64,000 nucleotides of DNA, from the NCBI GenBank assembly GCA_023052935.1, contig CM041298.1:56198990-56262989 (forward strand), written 5' to 3'. This document shows positions 21,600 through 32,859 of this stretch, piece by piece (position 1 is the stretch's first letter; every line of letters begins with the position of its first letter). A program made the position numbers and the translations under genes. This DNA is from Piezodorus guildinii. Taxonomy: Eukaryota > Arthropoda > Insecta > Hemiptera > Pentatomidae. The notes beneath the pieces are model-generated. The model had not been told where the DNA came from and made no database searches. It saw nothing but the letters and a program-made list of their open reading frames with translations.

Positions 21600-21975
21600 A
21601 TATATGTCAAAATCAATTATTAAACCTATATCAAAGGTTACAAATTTATTATTTACTGTTACTGCAACATTTAGGGCAACTGTTCTAAGGGGCCTCCGTT
21701 TTGTTGAATGCAAATTCATCAAGACGAATCCATGCTTCTCTGGCCCTTCCTATAGCATGAGGTACTGTACTAGTATTAGGAGATAACTAAACAGCATCAA
21801 GTATTTCTTTTTCAACGTTTGCAGTTCCTCGAAATACTTGTTACCGGCGTTTTTTCGTAAAGGTTTTAGCGCGACATTATCCCTAAGGCATCTTTCAATA
21901 GCCTCAAACGTTTTACGATTTGGTATTCCTCGATTAGGAAATTTTTCACAATATCTTCGAACATCAGCAGCACTA
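21600..21975 (-). pseudogene. DUF4817-type transposase remnant
   Basis: On the minus strand, near 21985-21860, the frame reads AADVRRYCEKFPNRGIPNRK and continues TFEAIERCLRD. This is the helix-turn-helix signature of the DUF4817 domain found at the N-terminus of Tc1/mariner-related insect transposases. A frameshift follows. Near 21690 a remnant of the FQQDGAPPH catalytic block can be seen as FQQNGGP, with the catalytic D changed. Degenerate. Confidence 0.55.
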
Positions 21976-22600
21976 TTCCGTTATTTCTTGTGGAACAGAT
22001 CCGATATCTAGGACTCCACCTTGACAAACGCCTTACTTGGAATCCTCATACAAGGCTGAAACGACAAGAAACTGCTCGAGGTTTTCGGCTACTCCAACAC
22101 TTACTAGACAAACGTTCTAGTCTTTCACTTAACTACAAAAGTCTCATCTACATGACTATCATCCGGCCTATGTGGACTTACGGAGTAGAGCTTTGGGGTT
22201 CTACTAAACCATCAAATTCTTCCCGTATCCAATCCCTACAATCCAAAATCCTTCGTAAAATCCTAAACTTTCCATAATTTGTTACTAATAAATTGATCCA
22301 TAAAGACCTTAATGTTCCGTATGTTGCTGATTTGGCCCGATATAGATACCATTCCTTTCATGACCAACTCCATTTCCACCTTAAACGTTTTGTTTCAATC
22401 CTTTCTTCCTCTTCAATTCCTGATAATCCTACGAGGCGTCTGAAAAGAAGATGGCCTCGAGACCTTCTAGTTTAGAATATTTTTAGAGTACTGCCGCTGG
22501 GTAGCTTCTCTACATGTCTTGTTGATGTATCTTTTCTCTTAGCCTATTTACTAGATGTGTTGTACAATTCTGTTGTAAATTACAATAAATAATTTTTAAA
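21976..22600 (+). pseudogene. Jockey-like LINE 3' end
   Basis: 5'-truncated. The frame at 21990 reads MEQIRYLGLHLDKRLTW, the RT thumb block after the palm. IIRPMWTYGVELWGSTKPSN follows, and the frame ends at a TAA at 22275. The same frame continues from 22293 with DLNVPYVADLARYRYHSF and ends in the RRLKRRWPRDLL tail. The 3' UTR is short, with AATAAATAA at about 22585. One nonsense codon interrupts the frame. Confidence 0.75.
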
Positions 22601-22860
22601 AAAACCGTTAAAACATAGTACAGTCATTTTTAAAATGGCAAATAAATAATAAATCCTTAAACTTTGATATATGTTTAATAAATGAGTTTGATATATATGT
22701 TAATATGAACTTTTTTGTTTTTGTTGTACTGTTGAACACAAGCCTAAAACAGTGCCGTGTAGTTACGAAACACACTGTATATATGCGTATTTACATTTAT
22801 TGGAAACCATATTTTTGAATACATTTAGTACAATTATTAACGAATACCAAATCTACTTTT
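22601..22860. other. No recognisable feature
   Basis: AT-rich spacer. Confidence 0.4.
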
Positions 22861-23320
22861 AGGCCATGGAAAGCAGAGCAGTTGTGGATTCATGACCCAA
22901 GCACACACGACAGCATTGACTCAGATCCTGAGGGTCGAAATGCCACCCAGGGTCGTTTCGTATCCTTGTACCCTACGGTGGGAATGATGGTAGCACCATT
23001 GTTGGCCGGAGGTAATATTGCGAGGGCCCCACAGCTGAGCTGCTACACCGCCTTCAGTGTGATGAAGACAAATCGGCCACTCCACCCTTTAATAAAGATA
23101 GACTCCTGATTAATGGCGAGTAATTAAATTAGGACCCAAACTACACCCGGGACTTGGATACACCCACAACTTACCTCGCAAGATCTCATCCCCAAGTTCT
23201 AGAGCCGGGTGCGAGTTTTATTGTTGCCGGTATGAATAACTTTCCCACTGTAAGACCGACTCCCAACTCGGAGTTATATCCGGCTATTCTCTGACAAGCT
23301 TTAATTTTATTCTGTTTTAA
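22861..23320. other. GC-richer island of unknown nature
   Basis: GC is clearly above the surroundings (many CC, GG and CG). A 75-codon plus frame (22882-23109) starts MWIHDPSTHDSIDSDPEGRN, but I recognise no domain and the codons after it are not open. No tRNA boxes, poly(A) or repeats were seen. It could be an unrecognised repeat or a decayed exon. Confidence 0.3.
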
Positions 23321-24630
23321 GTTTTATAACTTTTATGAATTTTTAATTATAAAAATGACGGATCGTTATTTAGCTTTTAAAGTTCATCTTATGTATTCCA
23401 ACGCGAAAGTTTTGAAAGGGAGTAAAGGTATAATATAGAAATCTATTATATTTCTAAAAGCTTAAAGGTGTCCGGTGAGTTTTTAATTTGTATAGAACAG
23501 GAACATTAAATTTACTAGAAATTTCACTCCTAAGTTTTTATTTGAATACTTATTGACTGCAATGATGATTTGATCTCATAAGATCACTCCTGTATTTGGG
23601 CTTTTATTTAGGTGTTATAAATACAACAAAAACATTTTTTCTGAATTTTTTTTTTCTTTCAATGCTCTATGGGATTTGGGGTTGAAAATCGAAAAAATAG
23701 AGGAACTAATCCAGGATCTCTTTTACTACAATAGATACATTTTAATAACTATTTGATTAAGATTTTTATTTTTTATAGATTTACAAGTGGCTACAAGCCT
23801 CAGATTTTATACATACATGTTGTGGTACTACACCAATTACATGTTACTCTAGTAGTATGTACAAGTGGGGTTAGTGATACTTATAGCCTAATTTATTATT
23901 AAAACAGTAGGAAAATCTGAAAAACCTACACAATAAAAAACGATTAAAGTAAAAACAAAAAACAAATTAAATTACAAACCATAACAAAAGAAAATAACTA
24001 AAAATTTTGGTTATATGCGAATATCCAAACTAATAATTATATATTAAACTTATATAATAAATTTTTTTAAATTACTTTTTAGAATTAATCCAGTAATAAG
24101 TGTTTAGTACATTTATGTGTGTATCGTTTTAGAGTGTTCTTGTCGTAATCACCTATTTTTTGAACGAGTGGGTTGTCGCAAATAGAAGTAAGAGAAAATT
24201 TTTTTTGACAACTAGCACTTGTAGTTTTTAATTGACGGGAATTGTAAATCCGTTTACATAGTTTCGATTCGTGTGTAATGGGGATAATTATTTACGATTC
24301 TCATACATGTGTTTTGAACCACTTCCATTATCCGGTAATTATAATTACTAGTTTTACTCCAGACCAGGAAAAAATATGTCATTATGGGACGGATGACAGT
24401 TTTATGTGGAATAATTTTGTTTTTTAGTGATAATTTTGACTACCTATTGAAGCATGGGGTAATTTTGTTGATTATATGCATTGGATGGACTGAGATTAGG
24501 AAAATTGTCGGAATAGGGAGCAAATGGGAGTCCCTTCTAGTGAACTCTTCAGCTTTCCAATGGTATATTAAATTCTATATTACAATTTGAATGATTGGGG
24601 AGGGAAAAAAATCTAACCGAAGCAATGTGT
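23321..24630. other. No recognisable gene
   Basis: AT-rich. A family A shred (ttcagctttccaatggtatattaaattctatatta) lies at 24548-24583. Confidence 0.4.
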
Positions 24631-24648
24631 GTGTCTGTGTGTGTGTCT

Positions 24649-24698
<50 letters not shown>

Positions 24699-24700
24699 TG
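24631..24700. repeat. (GT)n microsatellite
   Basis: GT run with few interruptions. It replaces the left end of the following family A copy, whose consensus has a short GT tract at that place, so it probably expanded from it. Confidence 0.9.
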
Positions 24701-25349
24701 TGGTAACTCCCGGGCGGAAACGGTAAATCCTATGAAACTGAAATTTCATATTTAAGACAACTATACGCCCGAGACGTGACAAAACTTTTTTCATCAAAAT
24801 TAGCTTACCAGAAGAGGCACTTTATACCATGCATTTTGCACCTTTTTTCGATTTTCTCGAAAACGGTTCCGACGATTTTAATTAAACTCGCTATATCGAT
24901 GTAAAATTTAATGGGCTTTAATATCATGTAGGTTTTATTTGGATAAAAATGGTCTGACAGGGCTTAAATGCCGAAATATATAAATTGAATAAATTCGATA
25001 CCCAACTAAAGGAGAAAACAGAAAAAATATTTTTTTTTTTTTCGTTTTTGATCATAAGAGCAGTAATATACATGTATGATATACCGTTGGAAAGCTAAAG
25101 ATTTTAGAAAAAATATCATCTCATACACAAGCTTTTAGATGTTAATAAAGAGTGATGAGAAGAAGATAAAACTAACTGATTATTTTAGATAATAATATAA
25201 TAGATTTTTTAATAAAACACACGTTTCTATAGAAATTCAATTTGATTAATTCCTTAATAGTTTCATGTATTTTTATCTCTAACTGTATTTGAAAATTCTT
25301 TCATTGATTTTAAAAATCAAGGTAAGTGAAAGTCGTGTGTTGCCCGCAC
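24701..25349 (+). mobile_element. Family A copy, left end replaced by GT repeat
   Basis: Starts 'ggtaactcccgggcggaaacgg', runs through all inner blocks, and ends GGTAAGTGAAAGTCGTGTG TTGCCCGCACCAG. Directly followed by ATTTTTT and the next copy. Confidence 0.8.
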
Positions 25350-26310
25350 CAGATTTTTTACTTTCACTTACCTATCTATGAAATATATAGTATGGGAAAG
25401 TATTGCGATTGTGAAAATTTTCAAATTCCAGTTTCCAACGGAAAAAAACGCGTTTTAGGGTCTCCTTAGCCCAATTGACCAAGTCCCACAATAAGGTCTG
25501 TGTGCCCGTGTATGGTAACTCCCGCGCGTATACAAAAAGTCGTATGAAACTGAAATTTCATATTTAAGACAACTATACGTCCGAGATCTTACGAAACCTT
25601 TTTCGTTAGAATCAGTTAACCAGAGCCACTTTATACCATGCATTTTTTACTTTTTTCTCAAAAACGGCTTTAACGATTTTAATTTAACTCGCTATAACGA
25701 TGTAAAATTTTATCAGCTTTAACATCATGTAGGTTTCATTCTGATTGAAACAGATTGAAAGGGCTTAAATGTCCATATTTTATATCGGAGAAAAGATGAG
25801 ATTTTTTTTTTTTTTTTATAGAATTTTAATATTTCTTCCTCTAAAGTACCTTTAATTTTGTACATTCTATAAAAATAACCATATCATCTTGTTACCATTG
25901 ATAAAAAACAGGTAAATATATAAGTTGAACGAATTCGATATCCAAGTAAACGAGAAAACTGAAAAAAAAAATATTTGTTTTTAATGCAATTTTTTGTTTT
26001 TAACATAAGAACAGTAATATACATGTACGTTTATAATATACCGTTGGAACTAAAGATTTAGAAAAAAATATTATGTTGTACACAAGCTTGTAAAAGTTAA
26101 TAAAGAGTGATGAAAAGTCGATAATAATAACTGATTATTTTAGATAATAATATAATAGATTTTTAATAAATCACATGTTTTTATAGAAATTCAATTTAAT
26201 TAGTTCTTTAATAGTTTCACTCATTTTTATCTCTAACTGTATTAGAAAATTCTTTAATTGATTTTAAAAACGAAGGTAAGTGAGAGTCATGTGTTGCCCG
26301 CACCAGATAT
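25350..26310 (+). mobile_element. Family A copy, full length, tandem to the previous
   Basis: Left end TTTTTTACTTTCACTTACCT, right end GGTAAGTGAGAGTCATGTGT then TGCCCGCACCAG. About 950 bp, including a T run at 25800-25818. Confidence 0.85.
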
Positions 26311-26860
26311 GTAACAATGTTAACAACATGTAATGGTCAATTTTTCTACTTAGGGAAAGAAAGTTTAAAATATCGATATTTAAGGCATGTCAAACCATTT
26401 GAGTCAGAATGATTAAGTCATATTAAATTTTATATTGGTATAGCGTTTAATCACAAAATTTTGGGCCGTTTTTGCTATTCTTATACCTACCGTGTCATTT
26501 CGGTGGAATACGATCATATACACCAGTTTACGAGATTATTATATATTAAATTTTGTTAGAGAAAGTATTTAAAAAATTCAAATTCAAGTTTTTACCGGAA
26601 ATGATTTGTGATCCCTTGAATCCAAAATACCAAATTGTGGAAGAATGTATGTGTGTGATGAGTCTAGCAAGAAAAAGAAAATTCTCACAAAACTAAAATT
26701 CCATATTTAAGACTACTCAACATCTGAGATGTTGCAGCATCTTCTTCATCAAAATCGACCACCTAGAAGAGCCACTTTGTACCATGAATTTTACTCCTGT
26801 TTACCATATTTTTTCAAAAACATTTCTATCTTTTTTTGATTTAACTCAAAGTAAAGGATG
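26311..26860. mobile_element. Old family A fragments, both orientations
   Basis: 26340-26480 has reverse blocks ('agggaaagaaagtttaaaatatcgatattta'). 26540-26830 has forward blocks ('ttcaaattcaagtttttaccggaaat', 'catctgagatgttgcagcatc', 'agaagagccactttgtaccatg'). Strongly diverged. Confidence 0.55.
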
Positions 26861-27376
26861 GTTGAGCACTAGGGGGTCTCCCGATCATTCCACGGTCGAT
26901 TTAACTAAATAAATAGTTATTATATTACAGGTATGAGTGTGTTTAAGATGTTCATTTGTTTTTTCTTTTTTTCAGTAGTATTTCTTTTTGTAAAAATTGT
27001 GTGAATAAAGTCTCTAATTATTATTAACCTTTTCCCAGATGGCATGTAATGTAACAGTACTAAAAAAATACAAATCAATATATTATTCCTGTTTAGCTTT
27101 TTCTAATTCATAAAAACATTTCAAAATTAAGTCTTTGTATATTCTAGCCACTTAAAGAGAAAACTGAATTAATTTATTTTCGTTAAACTGTTTATAAAAA
27201 AAAAAATTATATTAATTTATGTTGGGAAAAAAGTCTTTTCATGGTATGTAGAATTTATTTTCGTGTAAATTCATCATGTTTTATAAAATATAAAGAAAAA
27301 AAAATTCTAAAAAGAATATTTTTTTTATTTTTTTATTTTTTTTTGGCGTGAAACGGACTTAAATACCACGCAAATA
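26861..27376. other. No recognisable feature
   Basis: AT-rich with homopolymer runs. Confidence 0.4.
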
Positions 27377-27592
27377 TCATTTTCCCCTAACTTTGCCCAC
27401 ATATTCCACTCTTTTTCTCTCTTCCCACCTTTTCTTCATTCTCTCAGACTGGACTCTTCTCTGTTCCTCGCTCCATACTCTCCCCTTTCTCACCTCTTTG
27501 GCACCCGCAAGGACCTTTATCTTCATCTTCATCTTTATCTTCATGTTTTTGTTCTTTATCTTCATGTCTTTATGTACTACCCTGAAGGACAA
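27377..27592 (-). CDS. Short lysine-rich ORF with NUMOD3-like motif
   Basis: 71 codons. The segment RVWSEEQRRVQSERMKKRWE resembles the NUMOD3 DNA-binding repeat (x-S-E-E-x-R-x-x-x-S-E-x-M-K) found beside homing-type and mobile-element nucleases. The N-terminal half (KDMKIKNKNMKIKMKMKIK) is a low-complexity product of TTCATCTTCATC-type repeats at 27526-27570. No nuclease domain was found on either side. Probably a fragment of a mobile-element gene; chance resemblance is possible. Confidence 0.25.
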   Translation of the reverse strand: MSFRVVHKDMKIKNKNMKIKMKMKIKVLAGAKEVRKGRVWSEEQRRVQSERMKKRWEERKRVEYVGKVRGK

Positions 27593-27779
27593 GTCGGGCG
27601 ATCGGATTCAAGGGTACCCTGCAGTGAGAAGCGGAGAGGTGGTGAATCGGAGCACCACAAGGATCAAAAAGAATATTTAATGATATATTAACATTTTTTA
27701 AAATCATTATTCAAAGCTTCGAAAATTATATTTCCTCTTATTTTTTCTGATACTACATTAAGACAACGTTATCATACAA

Positions 27780-27930
27780 CGTCTCTGGTATGCAGTGTTG
27801 CTAAATATAAAATTTCAGTTTCCTACGAATTTTCGTTTTTATACAAGACTTAACACACACGGAAAAACCTTTTTGCTGGACTTGATCATTTGTAATCACT
27901 AAAACGTGTATTTTCGGTGACAAATCGAAT
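27780..27930 (-). mobile_element. Family A fragment
   Basis: 'aaatataaaatttcagtttcctacgaattttcg', 'acttaacacacacgg' and 'aaaacgtgtattttcggtg' in reverse order. No ends. Confidence 0.5.
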
Positions 27931-28639
27931 TCATGTTGTATTGGTATTTTATATAGTTATATGTTTTTCATTTAAGATTCTCATAATGCCAGTGTCAATA
28001 TACTTTTATTATAGATATCATAATACATTATCCCTAAGTGCTAAGGTTAATTTTTCAGCTTCACCGTTTTTACAAGATCACTTTACAATATCGCAAGGCT
28101 TTAAAAAATGACTTGAAAGAATGATAAAAATTGAAATCTTTTGATTATTGAAAAATATGTTTAGAAATGTATATTAAAGTTTTATAGAGGCAACTATTTA
28201 ATGACCATGTATAAAACTAATAGATATTATTAATTGAAGTTCATTTTTATAAAACGTAGATACATTTATGAGTTGTTTTCTTCTTATAAAAGATTAAAAC
28301 ATAATGTGTTTTTGTGAATCGCATATGAAAAAGTTTAACTGAAAATCGATATTGAATCGTAAGAGCAATGTTGTGTCCAGTATCTGCTCGCATGTATATT
28401 TAATCACTCGATTCAGTGAACCCTTCAAAAGTAGATCTTTTTATGCCGAATAGATTGCAATTATATTTTATTTTTATTTTGTAAAACAATATATCTATGT
28501 ATATATGGTCTGTTTGTTTTAACGTACTGATCTTTACTATGAATACTAAATTAAAGAACTTTCGTTAGTTGCGTTGGTATTTTTGGTTTATCTTTTTCAA
28601 TAATAAACCTTTTTAATCGAAAATAACAAACAAGAAAAA
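27931..28639. other. No recognisable feature
   Basis: AT-rich. Confidence 0.4.
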
Positions 28640-29120
28640 ACCAAACAAATCGTAGAATCCAAATAACGAAAAAAAAAAATCCATTTATCCGCCATCAGCA
28701 GAAATAGCTGGACCAATTATTTATTTATAATGGCAGTTCATTAAAAATTATTCGATCCAATTATTTAGTTATTTGTGACCATGAATTCGGGACACATCGA
28801 TAAATAAAAATAAAAAGGAAAAAAATGAACTCTTGAAATATGTACATATACCCTTGTAACTTCGTTATTTTCAAAGATAAAGAAATAATTCTTTAGCGTT
28901 TTAGAATCAGTGCATTAATTAAAAAAAAAAAAAATTAAAATGCCAAGTATACGCGCAGAACTCAGTTATTTTTGAAGATAAGAAATAAGAGAAAAAATGT
29001 TCATAGAGTTTTAAAATCAGTCTCTTCCTCTCTCTCTCTCTAGAAACTGATTCTAAAACTTTATAAACATTTTTTTAATTAATAAACAGTTTTAGAATCT
29101 ACTAACTAACGTTGTTTTTG
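28640..29120 (-). repeat. Family C block then family B block
   Basis: 28640-28725 has 'cgtagaatccaaataacg' and 'atccatttatccgccatcag' (family C). 28800-29120 has 'ttcgttattttcaaagataa', 'gcgttttagaatcagtg', 'actcagttatttttgaagat' and 'agagttttaaaatcagt', which are family B units in reverse. A (TC)n run lies at 29024-29042. Confidence 0.5.
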
Positions 29121-29152
29121 ACTCTATAACTTAGTGCGAATGAATATTTTTC

Positions 29153-29154
<2 letters not shown>

Positions 29155-29217
<63 letters not shown>

Positions 29218-29345
29218 CTGAAAAATATAAGTACTATTTTATTTTATTTATATATATATATATATACCTGAAAAATATAAGTACTATTTTATATTTATTT
29301 ATATATAAAAATAAAATAATTATATTTATATATATAAATAAAATA
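29155..29345. repeat. (TA)n and inverted AT-rich repeat
   Basis: A TA run at 29157-29217 is followed by two copies of CTGAAAAATATAAGTACTAT and an inverted copy (AAAATAGTACTT) at 29336-29355, so the segment can fold on itself. Confidence 0.75.
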
Positions 29346-29869
29346 AAAATAGTACTTAACATAACAGTAATTACCTGCAGGATGATTAGTTTTTATATTT
29401 ATCTGAAGATTGTCCTTTAATATTCGCTTATAAGTAGTTGTTTAATATTGCCAAAAATGTGGACATTACTTCATTTAGATATCCGCTAATTAAAAGTTTT
29501 AATAATAAAATATGTTTATGTAAATTTTGTTTTTTCTAAGCATTGAAATATTTAGACTGTTAACACGTTCCTCATGTAATTTTTAAAAGCAGAATAAATT
29601 ATCAAAAGGTAGATTTTATTGAATTATTCAAGCTTCTTTTTTTTTTTTATGAAACTAAGTAGTCTATTGTAATTATATTTTCGTCAACTAACCTTTATTT
29701 CTAAGAAAAAGATTAACTAGGTTATACAAAAACAGATTTTATGTATTTATTTTCAGATAAATTAGTTTTAAATTAACAATTAATTAGTTTGATTTTACAG
29801 AGGTAATCTCGTGATAGATTACAGTTTTTTATTAAGTATGAGTCCATAATTAGAAATTAAAAATACTTC
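29346..29869. other. No recognisable feature
   Basis: AT-rich. Confidence 0.4.
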
Positions 29870-29965
29870 TCTAGCCCCATCACTTAGTCTCCTCAGGCTT
29901 ACTAGACCAGTGACGCGACTGATAGTGCGGCGCTGGGATCTCTGGGTACTGTGCCTTGAGATCTA

Positions 29966-30862
29966 TTGGGTAGTGTCACATAAAATGTCCGTTTTCAAGG
30001 TAAAGAATTTTTATTAAAAATACTATATGAAAACAAGATAATTTTATTCGAAGTATTTATCTTCTTTTTCTACACATTTTTCCCAACGTGACACCAACTT
30101 TTTTATCCCCGAACTGAAAAACTCTGAGCTTTGAAGTGAATCAAAATTTGAAAACGCACTTTTCTCTTGATCATCATTTTCAAAAAGTTTTCCTTTGACG
30201 AAGATGTTTCATCTTCCTGAAAAAAAAGTTCCTTAACAGGTGGTAATCTGTTAGAAACAAGTCGGGAGAATATGGTGGGCGCGGAAGAACTTCGTAGCCC
30301 AGTTCTTTCAATTTTTGCACGGTATGTTTTGAAACATGCCGCTCAGTGAGATCATGAGGGACCCATGTATCGACCTTTTTTACTTTCCCAATACACTTTA
30401 AATGTGAAAATTGTAGATGAACTTGCATTTAGTTGTGCTGAGAGTCCTTTAACTGTTTGGTAGGGGTTTCCTTCTACTGTATGTTTGAGGAAATCGTTGT
30501 CAATTACGGAAGGAGGTCAAGTTTTCCAAGTCGGTATTACCAGCTGAAAACTTAGCAAACCAACGGCGAATGGTCCGTTCATTAACACACCCTTCCCCAA
30601 ACGTCTTGCTCCGCTACTGAAGGCCGAGTTTAAACTCGTACAAAAACATTACTCGAAAATCGCGTGTTTCCATGTTCATATTTGGAGGAATATTAAAAAG
30701 TGGGTAATTGATTGGGAAGCTAATGTTTATAATATATGGTAGATGATTAGTAACTGTTTACTTTAAATATGTAAACGTTCGGAACAAAACAACTGAGACC
30801 TGCAAAATCCTTTATGTATTTCAGAAACTATAAAAACGGACATTTCATGTGAAACAACCCAA
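29966..30862 (-). mobile_element. Mariner copy 3 (second family), internally deleted
   Basis: 897 bp with TA at both sides (29964-29965, 30863-30864). Inverted repeats are TTGGGTAGTGTCACATAAAA at the left and the complement of TTGGGTTGTTTCACATGAAA at the right, followed in both by TGTCCGTTTT. The ends differ from copies 1 and 2, so this is a separate family. Confidence 0.85.
30044..30679 (-). pseudogene. Mariner transposase remnant, third copy
   Basis: Minus strand from MNMETRDFRVMFLYEFKL (30679) with the helix-turn-helix block CVNERTIRRWFAKF. The body jumps from WVPHDLTER directly to VSKHTVQKLKELGYEVL, so the segment holding the first and second catalytic D is deleted. YSPDLFLTDYHLL (third D) and the C-terminus RWEKCVEKEDKYFE remain. 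Frameshifts and stops are present. Confidence 0.8.
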
Positions 30863-31100
30863 TATTAGTGAGTATCGGGGTTCGATCAGGAGTTCTGAAG
30901 GGCCGTATGTAAATATTTTATATAGCTTTGAATGTTGTAAAGGTTATTAGTTTTTATTGTTTTACTCTCATTTATTTTTAATTATTTATTTCTGTTTAAT
31001 TTGGACGTGTGGTATTAATGGTTTCTTATAAGTCAATACTTATTGCCCTTGAGTGTGGCAGATTGTATTCTTCCTCCATAAATAAATAAAAATAATATTA

Positions 31101-31582
31101 TTATTATAATAGCATTTTAAGGGAACACTTTTCCGCTCAAAACATTAAATATTTCTGTCGATTGAGGCACATATGGGAAATGATTATTTAATACTACTGA
31201 TATCAAACTGCTATAAGGTGATTATTATCTTTTTATTAAAAAAATTGATGAAAAGTGGTCTCATTATTACCTGGTTTCCTACACAAGAAAAAATTATGAG
31301 TCACTTCTTCCACCGATTTGGATAGGTCGTGGTTCTATGAGTTGAACCTGCCAAAATACATTAATAAATTAATGTAGACTGAGATCTAAAGACGTAGTAT
31401 GCAAAAGATACCTACAGCGCTTAGAAAATCAAAACTTTTCCAAATTTGATATTCGTAATCAAAGAGAAACCCTCCAATACATAATTGGATAAGGAAAGAA
31501 AAAAAATTCTAGCCTTTTTGAATACAATACTATTAATCGGTATAAAACTTATTGACATGAAGAAACCGTAAGAAAATCTTAA

Positions 31583-31586
<4 letters not shown>
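31101..31586. other. No recognisable feature
   Basis: AT-rich. Confidence 0.4.
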
Positions 31587-31662
<76 letters not shown>

Positions 31663-31672
31663 AGATATACAA
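31587..31672. repeat. (TA)n then (GATA)n microsatellite
   Basis: A TA run to about 31645 passes into AGATATAGATATAGATAT. Confidence 0.95.
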
Positions 31673-31736
31673 TTTTACAATTATATTTATTATGCTTTAT
31701 TTTGAAAAATATTAATTATTATTATTATTTTTTCAG

Positions 31737-31770
31737 AGAACATCCTGCTTATGAAGTGTCCTGTTTTAAG
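31737..31770 (+). CDS. Candidate 34-nt internal exon
   Basis: Upstream is a long T-rich tract ending TTTTTTCAG (31728-31736). Downstream is AAG|GTAAGA, an almost ideal donor. One phase is open: after the first base it reads EHPAYEVSCFK with no stop. Strong splice signals on both sides of a short open segment make a host micro-exon plausible. I found no neighbouring exon that I can join to it, so the gene is unknown. Confidence 0.3.
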
Positions 31771-31867
31771 GTAAGATTGCCTTTATTTTTGTTCAATAGT
31801 TCCTCAAATGTAATACAATAGTCACTAATATTATTTTATTTTACATATTTTATTGGTGCCTGATGCT

Positions 31868-32120
31868 ATCTCATAGAGTGGCACAGTGGTAGGGTACCCT
31901 GCTACTGATTACCGTGTTATTTGGCCACAGTCACTACAATTTAGTTAATTAATTTCTAGCATTACAAAGCTGCAAGGCCAATGCCCTTCCTACAGTAACT
32001 ATCAGAACGGACTCGAAATTATAACTGTTTGGTCATTGTAATAATAGTGTGAGGTATTATAAATAAAATCGTCTACTCAAAGCTAAGAATGAGCCCATTA
32101 GTCATACTACCCCGTGCCGT
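31868..32120 (+). mobile_element. Decayed tRNA-derived SINE candidate
   Basis: TGGCACAGTGGTAGGGTA at about 31879 fits the tRNA A box. The B box is lost (TTGGCCACAGTCAC). The body ends in 'agaatgagcccattagtcat'. No target duplication seen. Confidence 0.3.
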
Positions 32121-32419
32121 CAAGTGTTAGAACGTAAAGAATATCACCGAAGAAGAAGAAGGAATTCCCATTTGGATCTGCTGCTCAACTTCGCTGAGTT
32201 GCTATCAGTACACAGCATACTGGATCAATTCTGTCGACAGTTTTAAAGAAAAATAGAGGGAGATACTGCCAAATAGAAATACATTATATACTATTAATTT
32301 CGAAATTGTTCATGGACATATATAAATCCAGGCTAGCCTAAATATATGTGGTGATGCAGGATTCTCAGCGAGTCCAGGATTATGGTCTCCGCTATGTTTT
32401 GCAACTAATTTCTTTCGAG

Positions 32420-32533
32420 TTCATACTTCTCCAAAAAAGATCTAGTATCTACTGCGATGGTCCCCTACTTCCGAACTTAAGTTTCAAACCAAAGTTCTCT
32501 TTCGGCAAACTCTTCACGAAAAGTTTCTTGCAG
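32420..32533 (+). CDS. Candidate 114-nt exon, weak trehalase-like string
   Basis: An AG at 32418-32419 follows 'ctaatttctttcg'. The end is TTGCAG|GTATGG. The 38 codons are open and symmetric in phase. SSIYCDGPLL recalls the S-x-IYC-x-G-x-LL string of trehalases, but the residues after it do not follow that family. It could be a decayed exon or chance. Confidence 0.15.
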
Positions 32534-32859
32534 GTATGGAATACATGTCGTAAAAATGTTTTCTTTCTTCTTTTGAATTTTTTTTCCTTGTTCACGGTAA
32601 TTTATTGAAGATTATATCCGTCGAGCCCTAGCTTTATCAATAGCAGATGAAAATATCAACTAACTAACCGTTCTTTATTATTATGTCGTTTAGACCTCCT
32701 CAGGACCGCGGTGATCGTATCCACTCTTCGGAAAGGCCTACTTTCTCTTCTTCTAGTAAGTAACCCTTCATTGTTTATAATATGAGCCAGCCTTCTCTCC
32801 TATTTCTATTTGATCTCTGTGGTCATCTTACTGGTAAGGGACATTGGCGAAATTCCCTT

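Larger units (their letters stand above)
29870..31100 (+). mobile_element. Jockey-like LINE 3' UTR, interrupted by mariner
   Basis: 29875-29960 ('ctagaccagtgacgcgactgatagtgcggcgctgggatctct') matches the 3' UTR of the copy at 4.0 kb. After the mariner the UTR continues to CCATAAATAAATAAAAATAA at about 31090. No coding part remains. Confidence 0.6.

Noticed and set aside
24549..24797. 82-codon frame with a Thr-His repeat
   Set aside because: It is the GT microsatellite plus part of a non-coding family A copy.
31421..31672. Minus-strand frame of 83 codons starting with alternating Tyr-Ile
   Set aside because: Translation of the TA microsatellite.
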